A DNA stretch of 31,378 bases from a bacterium (GTDB lineage Bacteria; Bacillota; Bacilli; Lactobacillales; Streptococcaceae): NCBI GenBank assembly GCA_905221295.1, contig CAJNCP010000015.1, forward strand, positions 1 to 31,378, given 5' to 3'. The notes under the pieces were generated by a model, which saw only the letters and a list, made by a program, of their open reading frames with translations, searched no databases and was not told where the DNA came from. Position numbers and translations under genes: made by a program. Position 1 is the first letter of the stretch. Each line of letters begins with the position of its first letter. Below are positions 23,940-31,378 of the stretch, in pieces.

Positions 23940-24623
23940 ATGTCCATTTTATCCATTAAAAATATTTCAAAATTTTACGCCCTGGATGGGAATAATAAAG
24001 AGCAGGCTCTAAGGAATATTAACCTACAGATTGCTGAAGGAAAAATCACTGCGATTTATGGTCCGTCAGGATGTGGCAAAACCAGTCTATTAAATATTAT
24101 CAGTGGTTTAGACAGGGAGTACGAGGGAGTTTTAGATTTTAAAGGGGAGTCTCTCAGAGAACTATCGGAGATTGAATTGACTCAATTTCGCAAAGGCAAC
24201 ATTGGATTTGTCTTTCAAAACTTCAATCTCATCCCCCATCAATCTGTTCTGGATAATGTCAAGTTGCCTCTCTATGTCACAGATTTATCGGATAAAGAAA
24301 TGACAAGGATCGCTCAGGAGCAACTTCATAGTCTAAGGATGGAGCCTTTTATGGCTAAGAATGTTAAACAGCTCTCTGGTGGACAAAAACAACGTGTAGC
24401 CATTGCGCGTGCTCTGGTAAACCAACCAGATATGATTGTAGCCGATGAACCAACTGGATCGCTCGATTCTCAATCTCAGGAGATGGTTTTAGAAGTGTTC
24501 AAAAATTTAGCCCAAGCTGGGAAAACAGTACTGATTGTTACTCATAACCCAGAGGTTACTGAATATGCAGATGTGATTATCAAAATGAAGGATGGTGAAG
24601 TCGTTGAAGAAGTCAAAAAATAA
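23940..24623 (+). CDS. ABC transporter ATP-binding protein (MacB/LolD type)
   Basis: A 227-residue ATPase with Walker [10 protein letters not shown] (41-49), Q-loop Gln93 in FVFQNFN, the signature LSGGQ (145-149), Walker B IVADE (Asp169, Glu170) and switch His202. The LolD/MacB subgroup powers FtsX-like permeases that extrude peptides, lipoproteins or antibiotics, or sense antimicrobial peptides. AAAGGAG precedes the ATG. It overlaps the permease gene by 32 nt and follows the candidate peptide ORF, so it may belong to the regulator's target unit. The substrate is unknown. Confidence 0.93.
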   Translation: MSILSIKNISKFYALDGNNKEQALRNINLQIAEGKITAIYGPSGCGKTSLLNIISGLDREYEGVLDFKGESLRELSEIELTQFRKGNIGFVFQNFNLIPHQSVLDNVKLPLYVTDLSDKEMTRIAQEQLHSLRMEPFMAKNVKQLSGGQKQRVAIARALVNQPDMIVADEPTGSLDSQSQEMVLEVFKNLAQAGKTVLIVTHNPEVTEYADVIIKMKDGEVVEEVKK

Positions 24624-25893
24624 AGGATTGTCCTTTAAAAACAAATTCAAACTTTCTTTAAGTAACTTTTTGGAAAGAAAGTGGCGTAACTTGCTGATTG
24701 CAGTAGCGACCTCGATTGGTTTTATAGGTGTATTGGTTTCGTTTGGGCTAGGAAATGCCTTGATTTCGATGATTGATGAAAATACCAACGGGGGGAAGCT
24801 CCCTTCCCAAGTTCAGATTGCGCTGAATTCTAGTGTTGCTGGCAGAGGTTTTTTGAACCAAGATGATAAGAACTATATCGTGGATACGATTGGGAAAGAA
24901 AATATTAAATATCTAGAAAGTCCTTTTGGCATGACCATGTCAAAGATTAGCATAGACGGACACGAAGTAGAATTTAGCCAATCTATGCCTTCTTATGCTC
25001 AAGTCGTGAGTTTGTATGAAGATACAAGTATTTCTGTTAGTAGCAATGAAAAAGAAAAAGTGTTAGCAGGCACTCTTTATACGGATGTTAACGAGCAGGG
25101 ATTGACGATTCCGATGAGTTTGCTCAAAAATTGGAATGAACAAACAGGGGAAAATCTGACAGCTAGTGATGTTATTGGCAAGCCAGTTTCAGCAACCATT
25201 GTAGAAAATGCTGCTGAAGGTAGCAAGTTGGCAGGTTTTCAAACTCATATTGTGCGTGTCATCAATGACGAAGATGATGCAGAGGATAGCAATAGTTTCA
25301 TGGCTTCCAACCAGATGGAAACTATTTTAAAAGAAGCTGAATTTACAAAGGCTGTATCCTATTTTATTCTGGAACTTAAAGATCCTTCTCGTACGAAAAC
25401 AGTAATAGAAGAATTGCAGAAAAATAAGAAGTATACAGTTCTTTCTCAACAGGCCGTTCTTGATATTGTGATTACCTTTATTCGTGTCATTCAGGGATTA
25501 CTGATTGTGCTTTCTTCACAAGCGATTGTGGTGGCAGCAGTTATGATAGGGATCATTATTTACATCAATATCATGCAACGTTCTAAGGAAATTGGTGTCA
25601 TGAAGGCGGTTGGTTATCAAAATAGAGATGTGAAAGGAATCTTTATCTACGAAGCTCTTTGGATTGTAGGGATCGCCTTGCTAATAGCCTTTATCATTGC
25701 ACAAGGACTAGGAAGCCTAGCGAATATTATTGTCCACCATTTCTATCCGTCTATCTCTAAAGTTTTTGAATTAAATCTTCTCTCCGTTTCAGGAACTCTT
25801 ATTTTTGCTTTGTTTCTTGGCTATATTTCAGCCTACTTCCCAGCACGTAAGATTAGTAAAATGGATCCAGTGGAATCCTTACGCTATGAGTAG
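24592..25893 (+). CDS. ABC transporter permease, FtsX/MacB type
   Basis: A 433-residue permease with the MacB layout: one N-terminal membrane helix (about 34-54), a large extracellular domain (about 60-295) and three C-terminal helices (about 300-325, 350-375 and 390-415), with the family's cytoplasmic motif RSKEIGVMKAVGYQ and a PARKISKMDPVESLRYE ending. The start lies within the ATPase gene; the N-terminus is Lys-rich. No terminator was recognised before gap, though gap has its own strong promoter. Likely an exporter or an immunity/resistance pump; the substrate is unknown. Confidence 0.9.
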   Translation: MVKSLKKSKNKGLSFKNKFKLSLSNFLERKWRNLLIAVATSIGFIGVLVSFGLGNALISMIDENTNGGKLPSQVQIALNSSVAGRGFLNQDDKNYIVDTIGKENIKYLESPFGMTMSKISIDGHEVEFSQSMPSYAQVVSLYEDTSISVSSNEKEKVLAGTLYTDVNEQGLTIPMSLLKNWNEQTGENLTASDVIGKPVSATIVENAAEGSKLAGFQTHIVRVINDEDDAEDSNSFMASNQMETILKEAEFTKAVSYFILELKDPSRTKTVIEELQKNKKYTVLSQQAVLDIVITFIRVIQGLLIVLSSQAIVVAAVMIGIIIYINIMQRSKEIGVMKAVGYQNRDVKGIFIYEALWIVGIALLIAFIIAQGLGSLANIIVHHFYPSISKVFELNLLSVSGTLIFALFLGYISAYFPARKISKMDPVESLRYE

Positions 25894-25943
25894 GGAAAGA
25901 AGTTTATCAAAAAGAAACTGACAGAGAAAATCAACGCCCATAC

Positions 25944-25972
25944 TTGCAATTAAACTCAAATAGTTATATAAT
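25944..25972 (+). promoter_or_regulatory. gap promoter
   Basis: TTGCAA (25944-25949), 17 bp and a perfect TATAAT (25967-25972). The leader is about 80 nt, longer than for most genes here, and shows no clear riboswitch. Confidence 0.85.
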
Positions 25973-26058
25973 AGGTTTGTTGAAAGGTGATTTGTAGTGA
26001 TTCAAGTTACTCTTTTCACAATAAAATTTTCATGATTTTCATAAGGAGGAAATCACTA

Positions 26059-27069
26059 ATGGTAGTTAAAGTTGGTATTAACGGTTTCGGACGTATCGGT
26101 CGTCTTGCTTTCCGCCGTATCCAAAACGTAGAAGGTGTTGAAGTTACTCGCATCAACGACCTTACAGATCCAGTTATGCTTGCACACTTGTTGAAATACG
26201 ACACAACTCAAGGTCGTTTCGACGGTACTGTAGAAGTTAAAGAAGGTGGATTTGAAGTTAACGGTAAATTCATCCGTGTTTCTGCTGAACGTGATCCAGA
26301 ACAAATCGACTGGGCTACTGACGGTGTAGAAATCGTTCTTGAAGCAACTGGTTTCTTTGCTAAGAAAGCAGCGGCTGAAAAACACTTGCACGCTGGCGGA
26401 GCTAAAAAAGTTGTTATCACTGCTCCTGGTGGAAACGATGTTAAAACAGTTGTATTCAACACTAACCACGACGTTCTTGACGGTACTGAAACAGTTATCT
26501 CAGGTGCTTCATGTACTACAAACTGCTTGGCTCCAATGGCTAAAGCTCTTCAAGACAACTTCGGTGTTGTAGAAGGATTGATGACAACTATCCACGCTTA
26601 CACTGGTGACCAAATGATCCTTGACGGACCACACCGTGGTGGTGACCTTCGCCGTGCTCGCGCTGGTGCTGCAAACATCGTTCCTAACTCAACTGGTGCT
26701 GCTAAAGCTATCGGTCTTGTAATCCCAGAATTGAACGGTAAACTTGACGGATCTGCACAACGTGTTCCAACTCCAACTGGATCAGTTACTGAATTGGTAG
26801 CAGTTCTTGAAAAGAACGTTACTGTTGATGAAGTAAACGCAGCTATGAAAGCAGCAGCTAACGAATCATACGGTTACACAGAAGATCCAATCGTATCTTC
26901 AGATATCGTAGGTATGTCTTACGGTTCATTGTTTGACGCAACTCAAACTAAAGTTCTTGACGTTGACGGTAAACAATTGGTTAAAGTTGTATCATGGTAC
27001 GATAACGAAATGTCATACACTGCACAACTTGTACGTACTCTTGAATACTTCGCAAAAATCGCTAAATAA
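26059..27069 (+). CDS. gap: Glyceraldehyde-3-phosphate dehydrogenase (NAD-dependent, glycolytic)
   Basis: Oxidises glyceraldehyde-3-P to 1,3-bisphosphoglycerate with NAD+. The 336 residues start [15 protein letters not shown] (NAD-binding fold), with the catalytic Cys152 in SGASCTTNC and His179 in TTIHAYTGD, and TGAAKAIG and SWYDNEMSY motifs. The frame opens 24 codons earlier, but AAGGAGG at 26043-26049 and conservation fix the start at 26059. Codon bias is extreme, as expected for one of the most abundant proteins; this also creates long antisense open frames that are not genes. Also surface-exposed in streptococci. Confidence 0.98.
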   Translation: MVVKVGINGFGRIGRLAFRRIQNVEGVEVTRINDLTDPVMLAHLLKYDTTQGRFDGTVEVKEGGFEVNGKFIRVSAERDPEQIDWATDGVEIVLEATGFFAKKAAAEKHLHAGGAKKVVITAPGGNDVKTVVFNTNHDVLDGTETVISGASCTTNCLAPMAKALQDNFGVVEGLMTTIHAYTGDQMILDGPHRGGDLRRARAGAANIVPNSTGAAKAIGLVIPELNGKLDGSAQRVPTPTGSVTELVAVLEKNVTVDEVNAAMKAAANESYGYTEDPIVSSDIVGMSYGSLFDATQTKVLDVDGKQLVKVVSWYDNEMSYTAQLVRTLEYFAKIAK

Positions 27070-27082
27070 TTCTTGAGTCGAT

Positions 27083-27112
27083 AAAAGCAAGGCCTTATGG
27101 TCTTGCTTTTTT
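27083..27112 (+). terminator. Terminator after gap
   Basis: AAAAGCAAGGCC pairs with GGTCTTGCTTTT (one G-U) around TTAT, followed by T's. Confidence 0.9.
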
Positions 27113-27119
27113 GTATAGA

Positions 27120-27146
27120 AAAATGGATGATAGTGTCATCCATTTT
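27120..27146 (-). terminator. Terminator of the pseudouridine synthase gene
   Basis: AAAATGGATGA and TCATCCATTTT form a perfect 11-bp stem around 5 nt, followed on the minus strand by T's. The gene's TGA stop lies in the stem. The symmetric U/A flanks may also stop read-through from gap. Confidence 0.85.
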
Positions 27147-28011
27147 GTTTTAATTCTGTTTCGAAAGTATCCGATAGGGCAGTAAAACTCAATTTTTCTA
27201 AGGTGAGTGGATGAGTAAGGGACAGTCGGAAAGCATGGAGCATGAGTCGGTTCGTTTTTGATCGAGTGTTATAGAGAGGGTCGCCTGTGATAGGGTGCTT
27301 ATGATAAGAGAGGTGGACACGGATTTGATGTGTTCGCCCAGTCTTTAGTTTGCAATGAACCAGAGAAGTCTTGTTTGGAAATTGCTTTAATCGACTGATA
27401 TGCGTTTCGGCCTGTTGCCCATTTTTGGCGTCCACTACTCGTTTTCTGCGATCATGACGATCACGTCCGATCTTATCTCGGAAGACCAGTTCTTTATTCC
27501 TAACTTGCCCCTCTACGAGTGCCCAGTACTCACGAGCGATTTCCTTTTTCTCCAACAAACGATTGAGAATGGGAAGGATAAAAGGATTTTTGGCAAAAAG
27601 CACTAAACCGCTTGTTTCCATATCCAGACGATGAACAACATAGCAAGTGTGACCAACGTAGGCAGAGACATGGTTGAGTAGGGCAATTTCATCTGGTTGA
27701 TTACCGTGCGTTTTCATCCCTTCGGGCTTGTTGACAACAATGAGATGTTGATCTTGGTAAATCTCCTGAACAAGGTCGGGGTTGCCCCAAAGGATTTTCT
27801 TTTGGGGATAGTCCTCCTCGTCGAAAGTCAACTGGCAAATATCTCCTGGCTTGACCATCTCGTTCCAGTGAACTTGTTTTTGATTGATTAAGATATTCTT
27901 CTTGGTTCTTAGAAAATGGCGAATCTTTCTAGGAATGAGGAGTTGTTCCTCTAGAAATTGTTTGACCGTCATTTGAGGCAAGGATTCGGGTAATGTAAAT
28001 GTGAATTGCAT
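27136..28011 (-). CDS. RluA-family pseudouridine synthase
   Basis: Isomerises uridine to pseudouridine in RNA, probably 23S rRNA. The 291-residue protein has an N-terminal S4-like region (about 12-65, TVKQFLEEQLLIPRKIRHFL) and the catalytic domain with VVHRLDMETSG (catalytic Asp130), REYWALVEG and KLKTGRTHQIRVHL. Whether it is RluD-like or a paralogue with another target cannot be told, so no symbol is given. It is convergent with gap and divergent from pbp2A. There is no Shine-Dalgarno; an extended -10 ends 6 nt before the ATG. Confidence 0.93.
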   Translation of the reverse strand: MQFTFTLPESLPQMTVKQFLEEQLLIPRKIRHFLRTKKNILINQKQVHWNEMVKPGDICQLTFDEEDYPQKKILWGNPDLVQEIYQDQHLIVVNKPEGMKTHGNQPDEIALLNHVSAYVGHTCYVVHRLDMETSGLVLFAKNPFILPILNRLLEKKEIAREYWALVEGQVRNKELVFRDKIGRDRHDRRKRVVDAKNGQQAETHISRLKQFPNKTSLVHCKLKTGRTHQIRVHLSYHKHPITGDPLYNTRSKTNRLMLHAFRLSLTHPLTLEKLSFTALSDTFETELKQNG

Positions 28012-28017
28012 ACAGAT

Positions 28018-28026
28018 ATTGTAACA
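28018..28026 (-). promoter_or_regulatory. Extended -10 (TGTTACAAT) of the pseudouridine synthase gene
   Basis: Minus-strand TGTTACAAT ends 6 nt from the ATG at 28011. It directly follows the T-run of a minus-strand hairpin. Confidence 0.6.
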
Positions 28027-28049
28027 AAAAAAGCCCTATTTGGATAGGG
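28027..28049 (-). terminator. Minus-strand terminator-like hairpin between the two divergent promoters
   Basis: CCCTAT and ATAGGG (28034-28049) pair around 4 nt. On the minus strand a seven-T run follows. It would stop antisense transcription arriving from pbp2A just before the synthase promoter. Confidence 0.6.
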
Positions 28050-28082
28050 AGTAGCTAAATTCTTGAGTTCCTATGGTGAAGA

Positions 28083-28091
28083 TGATAAAAT
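28083..28091 (+). promoter_or_regulatory. Extended -10 (TGATAAAAT) of pbp2A
   Basis: TGATAAAAT ends 6 nt before the pbp2A ATG, with AAACGC between and no ribosome site. Confidence 0.6.
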
Positions 28092-28097
28092 AAACGC

Positions 28098-30293
28098 ATG
28101 AAATTAGATAAATTATTTGAGAAGTTCCTTTCTCTCTTTAAAAAAGAAACGAATGAATCAGCGGAGTCTGATTCGACTAGCATGCGTCGTTCACGGAGCG
28201 ATAGAAAAAAATTGTCCCAAGTAGGCCCAATTCGGAAATTTTGGCGTCGTTATCATCTGACAAAAATTGTTCTTATCATCGGATTGAGCGCAGGATTGCT
28301 GGTGGGCACCTATCTGTTTGCCATAGCCAAGTCCACTAATGTCAATGACTTGCAAAATGCTTTGAAAACACGAACTCTGATTTTTGACCGCGAAGAAAAA
28401 GAGGCAGGCGCCCTTTCCGGTCAAAAGGGGACCTATGTTGAGCTGACAGATATTAGTAAAGACTTGCAGAATGCTGTTGTCGCGACAGAGGATCGTTCCT
28501 TTTATAAAAATGATGGGATTAACTACGGTCGTTTCTTTCTAGCTATCCTTACAGCGGGTCGTTCTGGAGGGGGGTCCACCATCACTCAACAGTTGGCGAA
28601 AAACGCCTATCTGTCTCAGGACCAAACCGTTGAACGGAAGGCCAAGGAGTTTTTCTTAGCTTTAGAATTGACAAAAAAATACAGCAAGGAGCAAATTCTT
28701 ACTATGTATCTCAATAACGCCTACTTTGGAAATGGCGTCTGGGGTGTAGAGGATGCGAGTAAGAAATATTTCGGTGTATCGGCTGCGGAATTAACCCTTG
28801 ATCAAGCGGCAACTCTAGCTGGGATGCTTAAAGGGCCAGAGTTGTATAATCCTTTGAATTCCATTGAAGATTCAACTAACCGCAGGGATACTGTATTACA
28901 AAATATGGTTGCGGCAGGCTATATTGATAAAAATCAAGAAACTGAAGCAGCTGGAGTAGATATGGCTTCTCAACTTCAAGATAAGTATGAAGGTAAGATT
29001 TCTGATTATCGTTACCCGTCCTATTTTGATGCAGTAGTCAACGAAGCAGTATCCAAGTACAATCTCACAGAAGAAGAGATTGTAAACAACGGCTATCGAA
29101 TCTACACAGAGCTTGACCAAAACTATCAAGCAAACATGCAGGTTATTTACGAAAACACTTCGCTATTTCCAACAGCAGAAGACGGAACGCATGCTGAATC
29201 AGGTAGTGTTGCTCTAGAGCCTAAAACAGGTGGGGTGCGTGGAGTTGTCGGTCGCGTAGCTGGTGATGACAAATCAGGATTCCGTAATTTTAACTATGCC
29301 ACCCAGTCTAAGCGTAGCCCGGGTTCAACTATCAAACCTTTAGTGGTTTATATTCCAGCTGTGGAAGCCGGATGGGCTCTGAACAAACAACTGGACAACC
29401 ACACCATGCAGTATGACAGTTATCAAGTAGACAACTATGCGGGTATTAAGACATCTCCAGAAGTACCTATGTATCAGGCGTTGGCAGAATCACTCAACCT
29501 ACCAGCTGTTGCGACTGTAAATGAATTAGGTATTGACAAAGCTTTTGACGCTGGGGAGAGATTTGGCCTGAATATGGAAAAAGTTGACCGAGTTCTTGGA
29601 GTTGCTCTTGGTGGAGGTGTGGAAACGAATCCTCTCCAGATGGCGCAAGCCTATGCAGCCTTTGCTAATGGAGGTTTGATGCCTGAAGCGCATTTCATCA
29701 CTCGTATCGAAAATGCCAGTGGACAGGTCATCAAGAGCCATAAAAACTCCCAAAAACGAGTGATCGATAAGTCTGTGGCTGATAAAATGACCAGCATGAT
29801 GTTGGGTACTTTTACAAATGGTACAGGAATTAGTTCGTCACCAGCAGATTATGTTATGGCTGGTAAAACAGGAACGACTGAGGCTGTTTTCAATCCTGAA
29901 TATACCAGTGATCAGTGGGTGATTGGTTATACTCCAGATGTTGTAATCAGCCACTGGCTCGGCTTCCCAACAACAGATGAGAATCATTATCTAGCAGGGT
30001 CGACTTCTAATGGAGCAGCCCATGTCTTTAGAAGTATGGCTAATACCATTTTGCCTTACACTCCAGGTAGCACTTTTACAGTTGAGAATGCTTATAAACA
30101 AAATGGTATTGAACCAGAAAATACGAAAAAGCAGGTCGTTGAAAATGAGACGAACCAGTCCAAGGATCCGCTAGAAGATATTCGTAGTCGTGCTCAAAAT
30201 CTTGTAGACGAAGCGGGACGTGCGATTTCGGATGCAAAGATAAAAGAAAAAGCCCAGACAATCTGGGACTCTTTCGTCAATCTCTTTCGTTAA
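28098..30293 (+). CDS. pbp2A: Class A penicillin-binding protein 2a
   Basis: A bifunctional wall synthase that polymerises lipid II and cross-links peptides. The 731 residues comprise a basic cytoplasmic tail, one membrane helix (about 55-77), a GT51 transglycosylase domain with catalytic Glu131 in ATEDRSF and GGSTITQQLAKN, and a transpeptidase domain with SPGSTIKP (Ser410, Lys413), SLN (465-467) and KTGT (590-593). Length and Ser410 equal those I recall for pneumococcal PBP2a. No substitution near the motifs stands out, but resistance-type mosaicism cannot be judged by eye. Predicted leaderless. A weak hairpin, AGGCTT/AAGCCT (30295-30310), follows the stop and contains the rpmG -35. Confidence 0.96.
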   Translation: MKLDKLFEKFLSLFKKETNESAESDSTSMRRSRSDRKKLSQVGPIRKFWRRYHLTKIVLIIGLSAGLLVGTYLFAIAKSTNVNDLQNALKTRTLIFDREEKEAGALSGQKGTYVELTDISKDLQNAVVATEDRSFYKNDGINYGRFFLAILTAGRSGGGSTITQQLAKNAYLSQDQTVERKAKEFFLALELTKKYSKEQILTMYLNNAYFGNGVWGVEDASKKYFGVSAAELTLDQAATLAGMLKGPELYNPLNSIEDSTNRRDTVLQNMVAAGYIDKNQETEAAGVDMASQLQDKYEGKISDYRYPSYFDAVVNEAVSKYNLTEEEIVNNGYRIYTELDQNYQANMQVIYENTSLFPTAEDGTHAESGSVALEPKTGGVRGVVGRVAGDDKSGFRNFNYATQSKRSPGSTIKPLVVYIPAVEAGWALNKQLDNHTMQYDSYQVDNYAGIKTSPEVPMYQALAESLNLPAVATVNELGIDKAFDAGERFGLNMEKVDRVLGVALGGGVETNPLQMAQAYAAFANGGLMPEAHFITRIENASGQVIKSHKNSQKRVIDKSVADKMTSMMLGTFTNGTGISSSPADYVMAGKTGTTEAVFNPEYTSDQWVIGYTPDVVISHWLGFPTTDENHYLAGSTSNGAAHVFRSMANTILPYTPGSTFTVENAYKQNGIEPENTKKQVVENETNQSKDPLEDIRSRAQNLVDEAGRAISDAKIKEKAQTIWDSFVNLFR

Positions 30294-30298
30294 GAGGC

Positions 30299-30327
30299 TT
30301 GTCAAAGCCTAGGTTTCTTGTTATAAT
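30299..30327 (+). promoter_or_regulatory. Promoter of rpmG-secE-nusG
   Basis: TTGTCA (30299-30304), 17 bp and the extended -10 TGTTATAAT (30319-30327), the best-matching promoter in the window. Confidence 0.9.
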
Positions 30328-30345
30328 AGATAAGATGGAGGCGTT

Positions 30346-30498
30346 ATGGCACTAAAAAAAGCAAGCCTAGCTTGTGCAGTTTGCGGTTCAAGAAATTATT
30401 CAATCAAAATTAGTGGGAACCCCAAGCCAACACGACTAGAAGTAAATAAATTTTGTAAACATTGTGGAAAATATACGACACATAGAGAGACGAGATAG
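30346..30498 (+). CDS. rpmG: 50S ribosomal protein L33
   Basis: A 50-residue ribosomal protein starting [20 protein letters not shown]. Cysteines 10, 13, 37 and 40 form a zinc ribbon, so it is the zinc-containing (C+) paralogue. GGAGG lies 4 nt before the ATG. It stands 9 nt before secE, the usual rpmG-secE-nusG order. Confidence 0.95.
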   Translation: MALKKASLACAVCGSRNYSIKISGNPKPTRLEVNKFCKHCGKYTTHRETR

Positions 30499-30507
30499 GA
30501 GAGAACG

Positions 30508-30684
30508 ATGGGTTTTATTAAGGATATTTTTAAACTTCTTAAAGAAACAACTTGGCCAACTCGCAAAGAAAGCTGGAGAGATTTTCGCTCTATTATGGAA
30601 TACACAGCCTTCTTTGTGGTCATCATTTACATTTTTGACCAGTTGATTGTTTCAGGTTTGATTCGATTTATTAACATTTTTTAG
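30508..30684 (+). CDS. secE: Preprotein translocase subunit SecE
   Basis: A 58-residue SecE of the short Gram-positive type: an amphipathic helix with the conserved ETTWPTRKE (13-21) and a single membrane helix (about 31-52). It clamps SecY in the translocon. AGGAGAG precedes the ATG by a few nt. The stop codon borders a hairpin before nusG. Confidence 0.95.
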   Translation: MGFIKDIFKLLKETTWPTRKESWRDFRSIMEYTAFFVVIIYIFDQLIVSGLIRFINIF

Positions 30685-30718
30685 AAGAAAAGCAGAGAAC
30701 TTCTGCTAGTTTTCTTCT
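30683..30718 (+). other. Hairpin between secE and nusG
   Basis: AGAAGAAAA pairs with TTTTCTTCT, enclosing GCAGA/TCTGC. The lower stem supplies a U-rich end broken by C's, so it could be a weak attenuator or a processing site. The nusG ribosome site GAAAGGA follows within about 6 nt. Confidence 0.5.
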
Positions 30719-30736
30719 ATTACGAAAGGAAATAAC

Positions 30737-31273
30737 ATGGATAGTTTTGACAAAGGATGGTTTGTTCTACAAACATATTCTGGCTATGAAAATAAGGTAA
30801 AAGAAAATCTATTGCAACGTGCGCAAACATATAACATGTTGGATAATATTCTACGCGTTGAGATTCCAACACAAACCGTGCAAGTTGAGAAAAATGGAAA
30901 GAAAAAGGAAGTTGAAGAGAATCGCTTTCCAGGTTATGTCCTTGTAGAAATGGTCATGACCGATGAAGCATGGTTCGTCGTTCGAAACACACCTAACGTA
31001 ACAGGATTCGTCGGGTCACACGGGAACAGATCAAAACCAACTCCACTATTGGAACAAGAAATCCGTGATATTCTGGTTTCAATGGGACAAACTGTTCAAG
31101 AGTTCGATATTGACGTTGAAGTTGGTCAGACAGTCCGCATCATTGATGGCGCTTTTGCAGACTACACAGGGAAAATTGCTGAAATTGATAACAACAAAGT
31201 GAAGATGATTATCTCTATGTTTGGTAATGATACGATTGCAGAAGTGAATCTCAACCAAATTGCAGAATTATAA
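30737..31273 (+). CDS. nusG: Transcription termination/antitermination factor NusG
   Basis: Binds RNA polymerase and modulates pausing and termination. The 178 residues include an NGN domain (about 7-115, with GWFVLQTYSGYENKV and RFPGYVLVEM) and a C-terminal KOW domain (about 127-176, with VGQTVRIIDGAFADYTGKI). GAAAGGAAA precedes the ATG. It is last in the rpmG-secE-nusG unit and ends in a strong terminator. Confidence 0.97.
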   Translation: MDSFDKGWFVLQTYSGYENKVKENLLQRAQTYNMLDNILRVEIPTQTVQVEKNGKKKEVEENRFPGYVLVEMVMTDEAWFVVRNTPNVTGFVGSHGNRSKPTPLLEQEIRDILVSMGQTVQEFDIDVEVGQTVRIIDGAFADYTGKIAEIDNNKVKMIISMFGNDTIAEVNLNQIAEL

Positions 31274-31276
31274 CCC

Positions 31277-31300
31277 AGAGAGGCCAGGCCTCTCTTTTTT
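31277..31300 (+). terminator. Terminator after nusG
   Basis: AGAGAGGCC pairs with GGCCTCTCT around one to three bases, followed by a six-T run. The remaining 78 nt to the window end show no gene. Confidence 0.92.
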
Positions 31301-31378
31301 ATGCCGTTGAGGGCGGAAGAAGTGTAGAATAGAGGAAATAGCCCCATAGGCTCTCGCATTCTGCTAGACTAAATGCAG

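Noticed and set aside
23837..23959. TTG-started hydrophobic 40-residue frame overlapping the ABC ATPase start
   Set aside because: No ribosome site and a rare start codon. Kept only as an alternative to the 22-codon peptide ORF.
26056..26469. Long antisense open frames opposite gap
   Set aside because: Produced by the extreme codon bias of gap; composition is low-complexity Ser/Thr/Phe.
31162..31359. Minus-strand open frame at the right end
   Set aside because: It is largely opposite nusG and its terminator, with no start signals.

Overview
The window is a chromosomal segment of a Streptococcus, most likely of the mitis group (S. mitis, S. oralis or S. pneumoniae type). Several proteins reproduce family landmarks I recall from pneumococcus, residue for residue: the OatA triad S438/D568/H571, PBP2a Ser410 and KhpB/EloR Thr89. 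The comG (cgl) operon sits behind a ComX CIN-box, as in competent streptococci. Species cannot be fixed from the sequence alone. Nearly everything is core genome. The exceptions are a dead IS30-type transposase at the left edge with degenerate DNA beside it, and a regulator/ABC-transporter cassette near 22.8-25.9 kb.

Layout. 1-841: transposase remnant and non-coding DNA. 842-3060: a DUF975 membrane protein diverging from tgt. 3060-6169: oatA (cell-wall O-acetylation) and nagA (amino-sugar catabolism, with a NagR-like operator). 6318-10454: a DUF1033 gene, then comGA-GG, the transformation pseudopilus machine, with every internal junction overlapping. 10487-13329: two methyltransferase genes and ackA, which carries a cre site on its predicted transcription start. 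13478-15643: rnpA-yidC-khpB. 15699-19759: an HI_0552-like gene, tkt, yajC, a low-molecular-weight phosphotyrosine phosphatase and a membrane-anchored MORN protein. 20056-22707: adhE behind a control region with a cre-like site and several Rex-like boxes. 22832-25893: a ComR-like regulator, a candidate peptide gene and an ABC transporter. 26059-31273: gap, a convergent RluA-type pseudouridine synthase, pbp2A, then rpmG-secE-nusG.

Most notable is the cassette at 22832-25893. The regulator resembles ComR of the Rgg/PlcR/ComR peptide-sensing class across HTH and TPR regions, and keeps the two DNA-contact arginines at the same numbers (R35, R39). Just after it, embedded in its own terminator hairpin, lies a GACA-N4-TGTC dyad directly abutting a weak -35, 17 bp and an extended -10. 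That is the layout of a ComR-activated promoter. It is followed by a 22-codon ORF with an aromatic C-terminus and then a MacB/FtsX-type ABC exporter. I infer a candidate ComR-like peptide-signalling circuit controlling a transporter, in a lineage whose competence normally runs on ComCDE. It is untested.

A second recurring pattern: five genes (DUF975, both methyltransferases, the RluA-type synthase, pbp2A) have an extended -10 ending exactly 6 nt before the ATG and no usable Shine-Dalgarno. This predicts leaderless mRNAs.

Motif calls and family names rest on reading and memory; no database search was run.
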